Assembly (NCBI GenBank): GCA_030248065.1
Contig: JASAMV010007681.1
Coordinates: forward strand, 1-64,000
Direction of reading: 5' to 3'
DNA: 64,000 nucleotides
Source: Rhynchonema sp. JSB1_4
Lineage: Eukaryota; Nematoda; Chromadorea; Monhysterida; Xyalidae
Shown: piece by piece, positions 1-10,583 of the stretch
Position numbering within the stretch: the first letter of the stretch is position 1
How the letters are laid out: every line of letters starts with the position of its first letter
The notes under the pieces: generated by a model
What the model saw: only the letters and a program-made list of their open reading frames with translations
What the model was told of the DNA's origin: nothing
Database searches by the model: none
Position numbers and translations under genes: made by a program

Positions 1-1115
1 GAAGACTGATTACGCTGACTGAATTACGCGGAACGGGCGTATGGCCGGTGTGGCGTGAAGCACGAGCTGGTGTTGGGGTCTGGTCCCAATTGAATGCAGC
101 AGTAAATAGCAGTTGGGCACTAATGTTTCACGTCATTGACTATCTCGAGTTTGTAGTGTCTGTGATGTTTCACTTGGCTACAGCTTAGGCTTAGGCTCCG
201 TCCAGCCTGAGTCAAATGAAACATCTCAGGCCTGCAAAACAGCGAGGCAATCATTGACGTGAAACATTACGCGCTGTCGTTCCAACTCCAAAACAGTTGC
301 ATCCGGACCAGATCACTGGGAACGAACTGTCCCACAACCGATTCGGGTTTATCCGTTTTATTTTTCAATTTGTAATCAGTCTTCCCCCAGCGCAGCTGAG
401 TCGGGTTTATCAGGTTTATCAGCTTTATCCGGGTTATTTATAATCAGTCTTCCCCCCCAGCGCAGCTGAGCCGGGTTTATCAGCTTTATCAGGTTTATCA
501 GCTTTATCCGGGTTATTTGTAATCAGTCTTCCCCCAGCGCAAGGGAGTCGGGTTTATCAGGTTTATCAGCTTTATCCGTTCTATTGTAAATACCAGTTTT
601 CCCGGCACGTTTTGTTTTTCATCAACGTTTTGGCGTGTTAGCGCCAACACCAACCAAAATTTCCAAGGTTTGGTGATCGGCGCGCACGATGACAATTTCC
701 AGCTTGCTGCCGATAGGACACGTGTCGATCCGCAGCGATCCGCATGGGTCTCGCAACGATCTCGCTTGCGGCGGGTTAATGGTATGGGGCTGCCGAAGCG
801 CAATCTCCCGTAGACTGCCTTTAGCTTTTCCCAACATGCGGCCGGGCCGGGCCGGAGATTTGTACGTGCCGGGAAGACTGATTATAAATAAAACGGATAA
901 AGCTGATAAAGCTGATAAACCCGACTCCCTTGAACCCAAGTGAAATATCACAGACGAGACGCCGCAAACTCGAGATAGTCAATGACGTGAAACATCTATT
1001 TACATCTGCTATTTACATCTCCATTCAAATCGGGACCAGGTCCCAACACCCGTGCTTCACAATACACCGGCCATACGCACGTTCCGCGTAATTCAGTCAG
1101 CGTGATACGTCTTCC
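1..1115. mobile_element. Foldback element with GGAAGACTGATTA ends
   Basis: The first ~155 bases recur inverted at about 965-1115. Both arms contain GTTTCACGTCATTGACTATC and a GCTGACTGAATTACGCGGAAC block, giving long terminal inverted repeats. The interior (about 360-600) has several direct repeats built of TTTATCAGGTTTATCAGC followed by GTAATCAGTCTTCCCCC. The part at about 620-830 resembles, inverted, the interior of the 297 bp element at 27806-28102. No transposase is visible. The left end may be cut by the window edge, so no target duplication can be checked. Confidence 0.75.
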
Positions 1116-1129
1116 CAGCCGCCAGACCC

Positions 1130-1286
1130 AGGAAGGCTGATTATGTGCATACTACAGCATGCGTAATCAGCCTTCCTGAGATTGGGCCTTGGGGGAAGGC
1201 TGATTATGGCTTCGTTTAATTTGTAATCAGTCTTCCCCCAGAGCCTCTGCAGGGTGTACTGATTACGACGGTAATCAGTCTTCCAT
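1130..1286. repeat. Three mini-hairpins with GGAAG(G/A)CTGATTA ends
   Basis: Directly after the foldback are three very short inverted-repeat units: about 1131-1176 (GGAAGGCTGATTA ... TAATCAGCCTTCC), about 1192-1240 (GGGGAAGGCTGATTATG ... TAATCAGTCTTCCCC) and about 1256-1286 (CTGATTAC ... GTAATCAGTCTTCC). The ends match those of the neighbouring foldback, so these look like elements reduced to little more than their terminal repeats. Confidence 0.65.
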
Positions 1287-1287
1287 C

Positions 1288-1780
1288 AATCGATTTGGAG
1301 GGTCGGGCCGGGCCGGGCCGGGCACCCCGGTCCGAAGCTTCTGAAGTGACTTATTTTACTAAAAAAGTAGGGATTTTTTTTGTCAAAAACACTAAAATTT
1401 CTGATGGATTCGGCAAGCAAGTGATCAGTATTGTCCAGTGGTGTAGCTATCTGGGCGGGGCGGCAACCTACTGCACCCCCAAAAATGTGGGGCGGCAACC
1501 AACCAACTGTAACTGTACCGACCGGCCGAGCCGGGTGGGGAACAAAAATTTTTAAGTCTAAATGTTGATGAAAATGTACTCAAAAACGCTCATTTCGCGG
1601 CGATTTTTCGCCTACTGGAAGTGAAAAATACCGATTTTACACCATTTTGAGCCAAAAATTGCAACTTATTGTAATAGTCGCCGAGCGGCGACCTACCTAC
1701 CCTACGTACCAAGATTGAGCGTCAATCTACCTAACCTACTGTACCTAGGGGGACTCCCACAATGTATTAACAATGTATTA
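1288..1780. mobile_element. GGCCGGGCC-type element carrying a hAT-like MITE
   Basis: The stretch 1288-1435 is the same family as the hAT-like element starting at 27622 (GGGCCGGGCCGGGC, then CCGAAGCTTCTGAAGTGAC). At 1436 a CAGTGGTGTAGCTA element begins after GTATTGTC. The same junction occurs at 28112-28120, so the composite predates copying. The right end near 1750 is degraded. Position 1419-1422 (AAGT) is the empty site for the 297 bp element present at 27806. Confidence 0.6.
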
Positions 1781-2877
1781 CGCACTTCTTGATGCCTCAG
1801 CAATATTTGTCTTTTTGTCTCTCGTATTTAAGAACTGTCCAGTACGCCAGCGTTGTCTTGAACACTTCTTGATAAAAGGCACGGAACGGTTTTTGTCTCT
1901 GGTATCAAGAACTGTCCGTGACATTAGATGTGTATTATAATGGACGGTTCTTGATGCGGCAAGAAGTGTCTAGTCACCTTGAGCACCGCGGTGGAAACAT
2001 CTGTTGCCCTTTAGAGGAGATAGAAATCTTTAAGAAAACATCGGTGCCTGATTCGTAAAGGAAAGGTGAAACGAGGTGAAACATTGATCAAGCATGGGTC
2101 GCTGGTGACGGGACGCTTTGTTCCTAGTGACAGACCGTCCCGCACACCTCGGCCTGTGCCGGACGGCGCGGTTTGTTTCACTTTCTTCCTCGATAACGCC
2201 TACGAGTTATTATCTGGCGGTAGACAAGTGCGGGAAGCTCGAATTTACTGTTCGTTATGTGCTAAAACTTTTCTGGAGCTTCGAAATGAACACCGCAACA
2301 CCTTGATGAAGATTCTGAAACAACGCCCATCAATGGGTGGAATTCACAAAACAAAGTCTAGCTCACCGTCAAGCTCAACGTCAAAGTTCAAAGCCAGATG
2401 TTTCCGCGTCACGCTGGCTCGTGCAGCAGACGCAATTTTCTAAACAAAGGGTCAACTTTGACGCATTATTGTGCAAGACTGGATGCTTACCTGAGAGTAT
2501 ATCTGAGTTTCATGAATTTCTGAAAAGAGGCAAAGAAATGAGCAGACGATCACCAACGGAGGTGCAAAAAATTTTGACTGCGGTCAATGATCGCCACATT
2601 ATTTCAATACCATTAGTCAGAAATTATTATAACTCAGAAATAATCTTCAGAAACGCTTGTGCTACGTCCTTAAAATAACAGTATCCCGAGAAACGCATCC
2701 AATCATGCCCAATAATGTGTCAAAGTTGACCCTTCGTTTAGAAAATTGCGCCTGCTGCACGAGCCAGCGTGACGCCGAAACATCTGACTTTGAACTTTGA
2801 CGTTGAGCTTGAGGGTGAGCTTGACTTTGTTTTGTAAATTTCACCCAATGACGTTGCGTTGCTTAATCACACACAAA

Positions 2878-3110
2878 GGGTGATATTTTCGAAACGGTGT
2901 AAAGGTCAGTTGGGAGTAAAGGTCGGTGGAAACTGGAAAGCTCGGTCGACAGCTCAGTGTGATAGACCTCGGTGTAAACTTGAAACATTCCACGTTAATA
3001 ACTGGCAATGTTTCACGTTTACACCGAGCTACGCCGACCGAGCTTTCGACCGAACTTTACACCGACTTTTACGCCCAAATGACCTTTACACCGTTTCGAA
3101 AATTCCACCC
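2878..3110. mobile_element. Short GGGTGATA foldback MITE
   Basis: The element begins GGGTGATATTTTCGAAACGG and ends with the near reverse complement (CCGTTTCGAAAATTCCACCC). The arms contain GTGTAAAGGTCAGTTGGG. At 233 bp it is a short relative of the two 600 bp copies at 31261 and 48347. It is flanked by AAA and ATA (3 bp, one mismatch) and sits inside a TTGGTCGCACAATGA-type element whose uninterrupted copy at 47779 reads straight through this point. Confidence 0.7.
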
Positions 3111-3439
3111 ATAGAATGCAGTCACTAAAATGTTTCAGACCCGCAGCAACGTGGGTGTTCTGCCAGATTATTTTCAGATGAAACTGTTTTGTAACAATCA
3201 CAAATAGCACAGAGTGGCTAGGAGTAAACTGAACGTGAAAATCAGGATTGATTTAATGAATTCTTATATGATCATTGTGCGACCAATTTCTCCCGATTTT
3301 GGCCTCAACGCGTCAATATCGGCCCAAAATGACCAAAATTAGTGTAAAATCGGTGGTTTTAGCTCAAAATACTCGAAATTCATGCGCTACACACAAAATA
3401 CAACGTTTTCACACGATTCTACGCATGATTAAAAACATC

Positions 3440-5318
3440 AAATTTTTACCCAAGCGCTAACCCCCCAGGCCATCGGCTCTGATACAGTAGGTATTCCCCT
3501 CTCTGAGCCCGGTACAGTGGGTATCCCCCCTCCAAAGTCCCTCTAACACTGCTGACAAGTGGCAAAAATTGTGCGCTGCGCGCGACTAAAGCACTTTTCA
3601 ACGTAAAAATTGCCCAAAAACTTCGAAACATGAAGAAACACGACCCCTGCACCAAAAGAAAAGCGAAAATGCCAACTTGCGGGGGTGGGCTGCTGTTTTG
3701 GGCAGGGGTAAAGGCAACCAGCAAAGGTGTTTTTTTGGTGTTCGTCTGGTACGAAAAGTGGGGGTGCCACTTTTTTCAACAAACCCACATCAATACCTTC
3801 AACATTCCGATAGACAGACACTGATAATGAACCAGAACGCCAAAGAAATAATTGCAGGTTTGAAATTGACACGGATAATTGTTTCCTTTGCGAATCAGGC
3901 ACCGATGTTTTCTTAAAGATTTCTATCTCCTCTAAAATCTCCTGGCCTGCTCACCTCACACTTCACTTATTCTCGAAGAAGAAAAATTGAGATGAGAAAA
4001 TGATTCCCGCATGGAAATTAGCGAACAGCAAAGAACACAATTTTGCCTGATCATTTTAGGCTTGATTGCCTGCGCAACGGGAAGCCGGAGCGGAGCTGAT
4101 TATTTGGCATCAACAGCACCGCCCTTGCAGGAACGGTCAACAAACAGGACCACTTTGCGCTAAATTCCAAATCGAACGAACGAAAACAGGCGCGACGCAT
4201 TCACTTTGTTTCGCGTAAACTTGGTCGTCTGTCTCTCTGACATGGCAACACTCAGGCGAGCGTCCGCGTTGTCCACTGCTGCGCGGGCGCTTAGTTCGTC
4301 GACCGGAGTCGGCGTTTCGTCAAAGGTAGGAATAGGAAATCTTTCATGGCACGGGCCGGGTCAAAGTTAGAGATAGGAAACGGACCGGGCGGTATTGTCG
4401 GCCCGGCTCGGTCGGCGAAAAGTCCTTCACGGCCCGGGTCCCGGTGGAGGGCTGTAGGTCGGCCGGCCCGGCCCGTTTTGGCTTTTGAGGTCGGCCCCCG
4501 CCCGGCCCGGTCGGTCATCCAACTTTCCTGGGTCTAAAAATGAAAAAGCACAAAAAAACCTTAAAAAATGCCAAAATTTTCTGCAAAATACTTATTTCTG
4601 TAACACAATGACTGAAAAAAAATAAGAATTAGCAAACATAAATGCGCGAAGCGCAAAAATGTTGACAATCTTAGTTGAAAGCTGGAAATTTCTCTCGAAA
4701 TTATACGGGCTGCTCGGGCAGACACCGCCCGTCCGTCCAAAACGCCGGCCCGGTCGAGTCCAAAATCCCTCCGGCCCAGTGTTGGAGGTACTCTGGAGGG
4801 GGGGGATACCTACTGTACCGCGCTCGGAGAGGGGGGGATACCTACTGTACCAGAGCCGATGGCCTGGGGGGGGGTTATATACCCAGGGGGGGGTTTGGGG
4901 GGGTTGTGGGAGGGTTAGGTTTTGGGGTGAAAATTTTTTATGTGTTTATTATGTGTGGAATCGTGTGAAAACGTAGTATTTGCGCGCGTAGCGCGCGAAT
5001 TTGGGGTAATTTGAGGTAAAAACCACTGATTTTACACTAATTTTGGCCATTTTGGTCAAAAATTGGCACTTTTGAGGCAAAATCGGGGGGGGGGAGGATA
5101 CCTACTGTACCGGGGTGAAAATCGGGGGGGGGATACCTACTGTACCATGCCAAACATCGGGGGGATACCTACTGTACCAGGCGAGGGGGGGATACCTACT
5201 GTACTGCCCCCCCCCCCAAACCCCCCCCCCCACCTCCAACACTGCTCCGGCCCGGCCCCTTTCTGATCTCCGTGCCGGGTCTCTTTAACACCACCGTATT
5301 TGTGTTTTTGGCTTTACC
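3440..5318. repeat. Repeat-dense tract: GGCCGG and GATACCTACTGTACC families
   Basis: No gene was found. About 3460-3560 is an inverted piece of the GATACCTACTGTACC family. About 4340-4520 and 4700-4776 are rich in GGCCCGGCC and belong to an element interrupted by the MITE at 4777-5244. About 3570-4300 shows nothing that I can identify. Confidence 0.5.
4777..5244. mobile_element. hAT-like MITE, TSD CTCCGGCC
   Basis: The termini are CAGTGTTGGAGGT and ACCTCCAACACTG. Perfect 8 bp direct repeats CTCCGGCC lie at 4769-4776 and 5245-5252. The interior holds direct repeats of GGGGGATACCTACTGTACC and a GC palindrome GCGCGCGTAGCGCGCG near 4982. CAGNG ends plus an 8 bp duplication fit the hAT superfamily. 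There is no coding capacity. It is nested in a GGCCGG-rich element. Confidence 0.85.
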
Positions 5319-5712
5319 TATACTGGCGGATGGAAAAAAAACCGAAAAAAACCGGGTCCATCTGGGACGTGAAAAAAACCGAAAAAAAACCTCAGCCTCC
5401 GGGAAACATCGGTCTTTTTTTCACGAAATTTTCCAATTTATGACAGAAGTTGGAAAATATTTTTGTTCAGAACAACTTTGGCCAAGTGCGGGCGATGTCA
5501 ATGTGGCTTGTTTCAACTATTTTAGTCACAATAAGCATCAAACCACCATAGGCACCACTGTGGTGTCTGTGCTAACATTACTGTGTGTCAAAAATTACCT
5601 TATCCCCTATCCCTTCCCCTATCCTTATACACTGCGGTTCTTTATCGTTTTTTTCCTTTTTTTCGGTTTTTTTGTTTCACGAAACAAAAAAAACGCTTTT
5701 TCCGCCAGTATA
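5319..5712. mobile_element. TATACTGG MITE, TSD GCTTTACC
   Basis: The ends are TATACTGGCGGA and TCCGCCAGTATA, with perfect 8 bp duplications GCTTTACC at 5311-5318 and 5713-5720. The subterminal regions are rich in AAAAAACCG runs and inverted GGTTTTTTTCC. It is the same family as 44891-45348. The 8 bp duplication suggests a hAT-type transposase. The long reading frame crossing it (to 5850) is not a gene. Confidence 0.85.
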
Positions 5713-5724
5713 GCTTTACCAGCA

Positions 5725-6790
5725 CATGTCAACATTTTTATTTCAGGTTTTTCTCAGCACTTCATCCAGATCAGCGCCCCGATTTCGACTGGTGAGTTCA
5801 GCGTTCAGTTTTGTGAGTCGTTTCGTCGACAGTCAGTTGGTCGGCTTTAGGAATCATGTTCGCAATTGCAGAATCTATACTACTAAAACTATAGTTGCGG
5901 ATGGAAAAGAATCGGTTTTTTTCGTGGAAAAAACCGAAAAAAACCGGATCCGTTTTTTGGACCGAAAATAAATTTTCGTCCGGCAAAATTTTCTCCTATT
6001 TTTGCCAAAAGTGACGTTTTTGACCCTTATTTTTCAACGTTCTGTCGGTTCGTCAATGCCGAAGTTCCATCTGGAGGTTTAGAACGAGGTAACTTGGAGA
6101 TTTGGAGCAGTTTACATGTCTTCAGTAGCACAGAGTGTCTTTGCACTAGGCTTCACATCAGTTTTTAGGGTCAAAATACTCTATACCTATTATTTGATAC
6201 CCTGTTTTCGCAACTATAACTAAAACAGGAAGACGTACAGTATGTACATATGTATGCATGCATGTATGTATGTGGCCCCCTCCATCGGGGGCACGGTTCA
6301 ATTTTCACGGGTAGCTTTGGGTATGCTAACGGGTTTTCGGATAGCCCAGGGTGCGCGGGCGCAAAGCTTTAGCCGGGCTGTTGTCACGGGCCCCGTCTGG
6401 TTAAGACAAGAATCGTGAGGTTTTTTTGGAATAAGCTCAATATCTTTTGCGGCTTTGGCTCAAGAATGCTCATAGTTTTTTTAGACACTTTTTAGGTGCA
6501 ATTTGCACCTAAAAAATCAGAATTGCACCTAAAAATTCAGGGTTAGGTGCAAGGTTGCACCTAAAATTTTGGGCCCTTATTTGCTTAATTTAGCATTTAT
6601 ACAGCATCTTTTAAGGTTGGAAAGCTTAGAAACAAAAAAAATGCGCTGCGCGGCTTTTCATTCCTTCCAATAAATTCCATCGAAGCATTTGGTCGACATC
6701 GACAAAAAATATTGATCTGATTGATTGATTTCGTACACAGTTAGTACCTGGTGTGCTGGTGATAAGATTCAAAACAAATACATGCTGTAC
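5725..6790. other. No gene recognised
   Basis: About 5875-5965 resembles part of a TATACTGG element (GTTGCGGATGGAAAA and AACCG runs). About 6480-6565 has three TTAGGTGCAA-type repeats. These also occur near 7440-7500 (GGGTTGCACCT). Confidence 0.35.
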
Positions 6791-6796
6791 TAGGAT

Positions 6797-7112
6797 CAGT
6801 GTAGTTCCTGGTCCGGCGAGGCGGTTAGTGAAGTGAACCTACCCACTTTGTCGGTGCGGCGGTTAGTGTACCTCCCTGTGGGGGAAGGAGGGGGGGGGAA
6901 ATTCTCCATAAATAGGGTATTTTGGCGACTTTTGACAACATTGACCTGAAAATTACCCATTTTAGGCCTAAAATGCCCATCTTGGGCTAAAAATGCCTGT
7001 TTTAGGGAAAAATTGCGGCGGTTAGTGTACCTGGTGCGGCGGTTAGTGTACCTTGGTCGCGGCGGTTAGTGTACCTTAGGCGGGGACCCCCCTCCCCCCA
7101 GGAACCACACTG
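6797..7112. mobile_element. hAT-like MITE (CAGTGTAGTTCCTGG family)
   Basis: The ends are CAGTGTAGTTCCTGG and CCAGGAACCACACTG, with imperfect 8 bp flanks ACTAGGAT/ACTAGAAC (6 of 8). The interior has repeated GGCGGTTAGTGTACC. A full inverted copy with a perfect duplication lies at 40539-40927, and a truncated copy starts at 7577. Confidence 0.75.
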
Positions 7113-7713
7113 ACTAGAACTAGAGCAGAGCATGACAACAGTATTAGATACCCACACAGTAAATGAACAGCGAAAGTAATTGATTCGTACGTGACCCCAA
7201 ATGTGGATATGGTGACGTGAAAATTTTACTGTTTCGTTTTCTTCTCAATCGGTTCTCAATAATGAAACTAGTACAAAATGTGCTACAAAATGTTGAACTT
7301 TCCCTGAAAAGTTTGCTTTTGCTAAAGGAAAAGGCATTCATTGCGTTACAACTTTATTGAACTTCTAAAAGCACGCAAAGAGCACTGAACACACAACCTG
7401 GCAAAAAAACCTAAAATTGGCGTTTTTTGTCCAAAATAGGGGTTGCACCTACTTTGGCCAGCTTGCACCTAAAAATTGGGGGGTTGCACCTAAGTTGCAC
7501 CTAGTGAATTTTGAAAAAAAAAACCCTGAGAATGCTACAAGCTGCATCCTGATTTCAAGCCGTAGTTTCATTTCACACAGTGTAGTTCCTGGTCCGCGAG
7601 GCGGTTAGTGTACATACCTATTTTTGCGGAAAGGCGATTAGTATAGTACCTCTCTCCCTGGGGAAAGGGGGAAGACCCGAAGTCAGGAAAAGTCATTTTT
7701 AGCTACGACTCCA

Positions 7714-7965
7714 CCAGATAGACCCGAAGCCCGAAATATAATTTTTTTCCACGTCCGTATTTTGAAAAAAAAAACCCGAAGCCCGAAACACAGAGCATGA
7801 TAATCGAAAATGTTTCGGTTTTGCCACTTGCAGCTGACGTGAACAATTAATACTGTCAGTCGGAACATTTTCGATTATCGTGCCTTGTGTTTCGGGTTTC
7901 GTTTTTTTCAAAACCCGAAACACGGACATAGAAAAAAATGTATTTCGAGTTTCGGGTCCATCTGG
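7714..7965. mobile_element. Small foldback with CCAGATAGACCCGAA ends
   Basis: A near-perfect palindrome with arms of roughly 115 bases. CCAGATAGACCCGAAGCCCG at the left matches the inverse TTCGAGTTTCGGGTCCATCTGG at the right, and ATCGAAAATGTTTCGG/ACATTTTCGATTAT sit near the centre. No clear target duplication was seen. Confidence 0.6.
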
Positions 7966-8251
7966 CTGAGCCCTAGAAAATTTGCCCCTTAAGTTAACAA
8001 TTTAACAAATTAACAATTTTTTAAAAATAATTCGTTGGAAATTTATCTTTTTACTAAGTGAGTTAGCTAGTGAGTGAGCTAACTAACTAAGTCACATGGC
8101 GATTGTGCTATTCGGCTGACGAGCGGGGGGCACAACGTCACGCCGATGGTCTCGAATACCCCGCGAAACCTAGACGTAGACAGGACTCCAAATTAATTTT
8201 TTCAATAACTTGCTAAATACAACAGTTACACAGTGCTCTCGCATCCCTTAA

Positions 8252-9900
8252 AGGGCTCGGGACACAACCGAAAGAAGGGCAGCAGAGCGCAGTGTTATAC
8301 ATCGTTGGAAAGCACTGTGACAGCATATGTCACGCACAAATGTTAAGCTCCTTATATTCTCTATCTCTTGGTAGAGCGACTTTTCGTTCCAGAAAAAGTG
8401 AATTTTTTCACAACTTGAAACGACCGATGCAGAATCCCCAAATGAGTTGAAAGTCAAGTAATACGTGGACAGGATTACAACAGCGTCTGGATAACTTATC
8501 ATGAGAACTTCAGTCGCTCAAAGCATTGCTTCACTCGATGAGGGTGCGAAATGTTCCAAAAATCGGCCACAGTTTTCGAAAACACAAGTTTGTCTCTAAA
8601 TTTTGAAGCCGCGCTTCGTGTTGCAGAAATGAAAATGCAATAGAAAAGTAGAGCATTTTCGAAAGTACCAGAAAATAAGGTTTTTAAATTTGGAAGCACT
8701 TAGATAGCGGCGTGACAGGCCGAAAAAGACCTAAAAATTGCCACTAAACTGCATAGTTGCATTCATTAACGGAAATGTGACGTAAATAAGCCATGTATTG
8801 CATTGCATTGGAAACAAGAAAGTCAGATAAACGCACAGTCCAACAACATAGGCGAGTTTCAAGACTTCAAACCCCATGATCCGGCTGCTGCAGCCATGCC
8901 AGCCTGAATAAGATATTTGGCTACAAGTCGTTACTGTTAAAGATTATTGCACATTTGATAGCACCAAACGATGTAGTTTCAACGTAGCTATCGAACGATA
9001 TATAACATGCCCATACTATCTCTTACTATAGACAAGAAACGGTCAAAATTCCGGAATCGCACACGGTGACGTGACGGTTTGTTCCAGAATCGTCAAAAAA
9101 CCATTTTTTAACCTCTGCCCTTAAGCGTAAGAATTAATTGGGGCTTGTTATATATCATTCGAAAGCTACTCCCGAGATACGTTCGGTGCTGTCACATTTA
9201 CAGTAGCTGCTAACAATAAGCATTTATACCTGAATATCATATTCAGGTTAGCATGGCTGCCCCGAGAGATCCGTAGACCTTGGGGTCTTCGGACCTTAAT
9301 AGGTTGTTAAACCAGACGTTTCTCTCATTTTTTTGTTTCAAATCCGATACAATCTGCGGCCTTTATGTGTCATAATTCTGTCGATGAATGTAATCACCTA
9401 ATTTAGCGGCAATTTAATGGATTTTTAGGCCTGTCACGGAGCTAGCCATGAGTTAAAAAATTTGAAAACCTTATTTTCTGGTACTTTCCACTATGCTCTA
9501 TTTACCCATTGCATTCTTATTTCCGCAGCGCTTTGCGTGGCCTCAAAATTTAGGGACAAACTTCTGTTCTCGAAAAATAAGGCCGATTTTTGGAACGTTT
9601 CATGCCCTCACCGTGTGAAGCAATGCTTTGAGCGACTGAAGTTGTGATGGTAAGCTATTCAGAAGCTGTTGTTATCCTATTCACGTGTTACTTGACCTTC
9701 AACTCATTTGGGGTTTCTGCACCGGTCGTTCCAATTTGTGCAAAAATCCACTTTTTTCTGGAACGAAAAGTCGCTCTACCAAGAGATAGCGAATCTCCAA
9801 GGAGCTTAAAATTTGTGCGTGACATAGGCTGTCGGAATGCTTTCCAACGGTATGTAACAATATGTCCTGCTACCTTTCCTTCGGTTATGTCCCGAGCCCT
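8252..9900. mobile_element. TTAA-flanked foldback (AGGGCTCGGGACA ends)
   Basis: Arms of about 500 bases (8252-8770 and 9385-9900) are inverted copies of each other, including the GTCAAGTAATACGTG/CACGTGTTACTTGAC and AGCATTGCTTCAC/GTGAAGCAATGCT regions. The ends are AGGGCTCGGGACA and TGTCCCGAGCCCT, each flanked by TTAA (8248-8251, 9901-9904), the piggyBac target. The arms have diverged by many substitutions, so the element is old. The ~620 bp centre shows no recognisable gene. Confidence 0.7.
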
Positions 9901-9906
9901 TTAAGG

Positions 9907-10583
9907 AAAAAATCTCCATGACACAAAAACCCAATCTTTGGACCCTTCTTGTTTACTATTATATCATGATCCTAATTTTGACCTTATTAGCCTTGCCACA
10001 AATGTCATCTCCGAACGACCAGCTATCTTTGCCCACCACGTGGACCCCTCCGCTCCAGCTAATGCAGACGCCCAGGCCAACTGGGCCAGGTCTAGCACGG
10101 GCGTGGCCCGGCCCGATAGACATTGTGACACACACGTGAGAGAGTCACTTTTGTTGCGTTTGACAAAACCGTTTTTTTCTTGAAAAAAAAAACGAAAAAA
10201 AAAACGTTTTTTTCCGGAGGCCGATAAAACGAACCGATATTTTTCTGGGCACTGGAAAAATATAGGAAATATTTTCAAATCAAATATTTCCAAATTTTCC
10301 AAAAAAAAAAACTTGGAAAGTCGCTAGGTCAGTTTCTCAAATCGTGCACAAACACCATTTTTGATGTGTTTTGGTCGACTTGTCCAGCATATCTTTTCCT
10401 CGTGAAGCAATTTTAGACCTCATTTTGCCCAAATGTACCCTATTTGAATAGGCGAGCAACATTTGACCTGGAATATATCGAAAAAAACGTATTTTTCAAC
10501 AAATATATTTTTCCAGAAAAATTGCAAGGATAAGTGTCACAATGCCACATTAAAAAGAAACTCATTCCCAACTGAATTTGCAG
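9907..10583. other. Gap before CYC1 exon 2; start exon not found
   Basis: It should hold the CYC1 promoter and presequence exon, but I could not pick out a convincing start exon. About 10160-10310 is an AT-rich inverted-repeat stretch with AAAACG runs, resembling the TATACTGG families. Confidence 0.3.

Noticed and set aside
5272..5850. 192-residue open frame on the plus strand
   Set aside because: It spans the TATACTGG transposon and its target duplications and is rich in Lys/Phe from A and T runs. No domain or conservation was seen.
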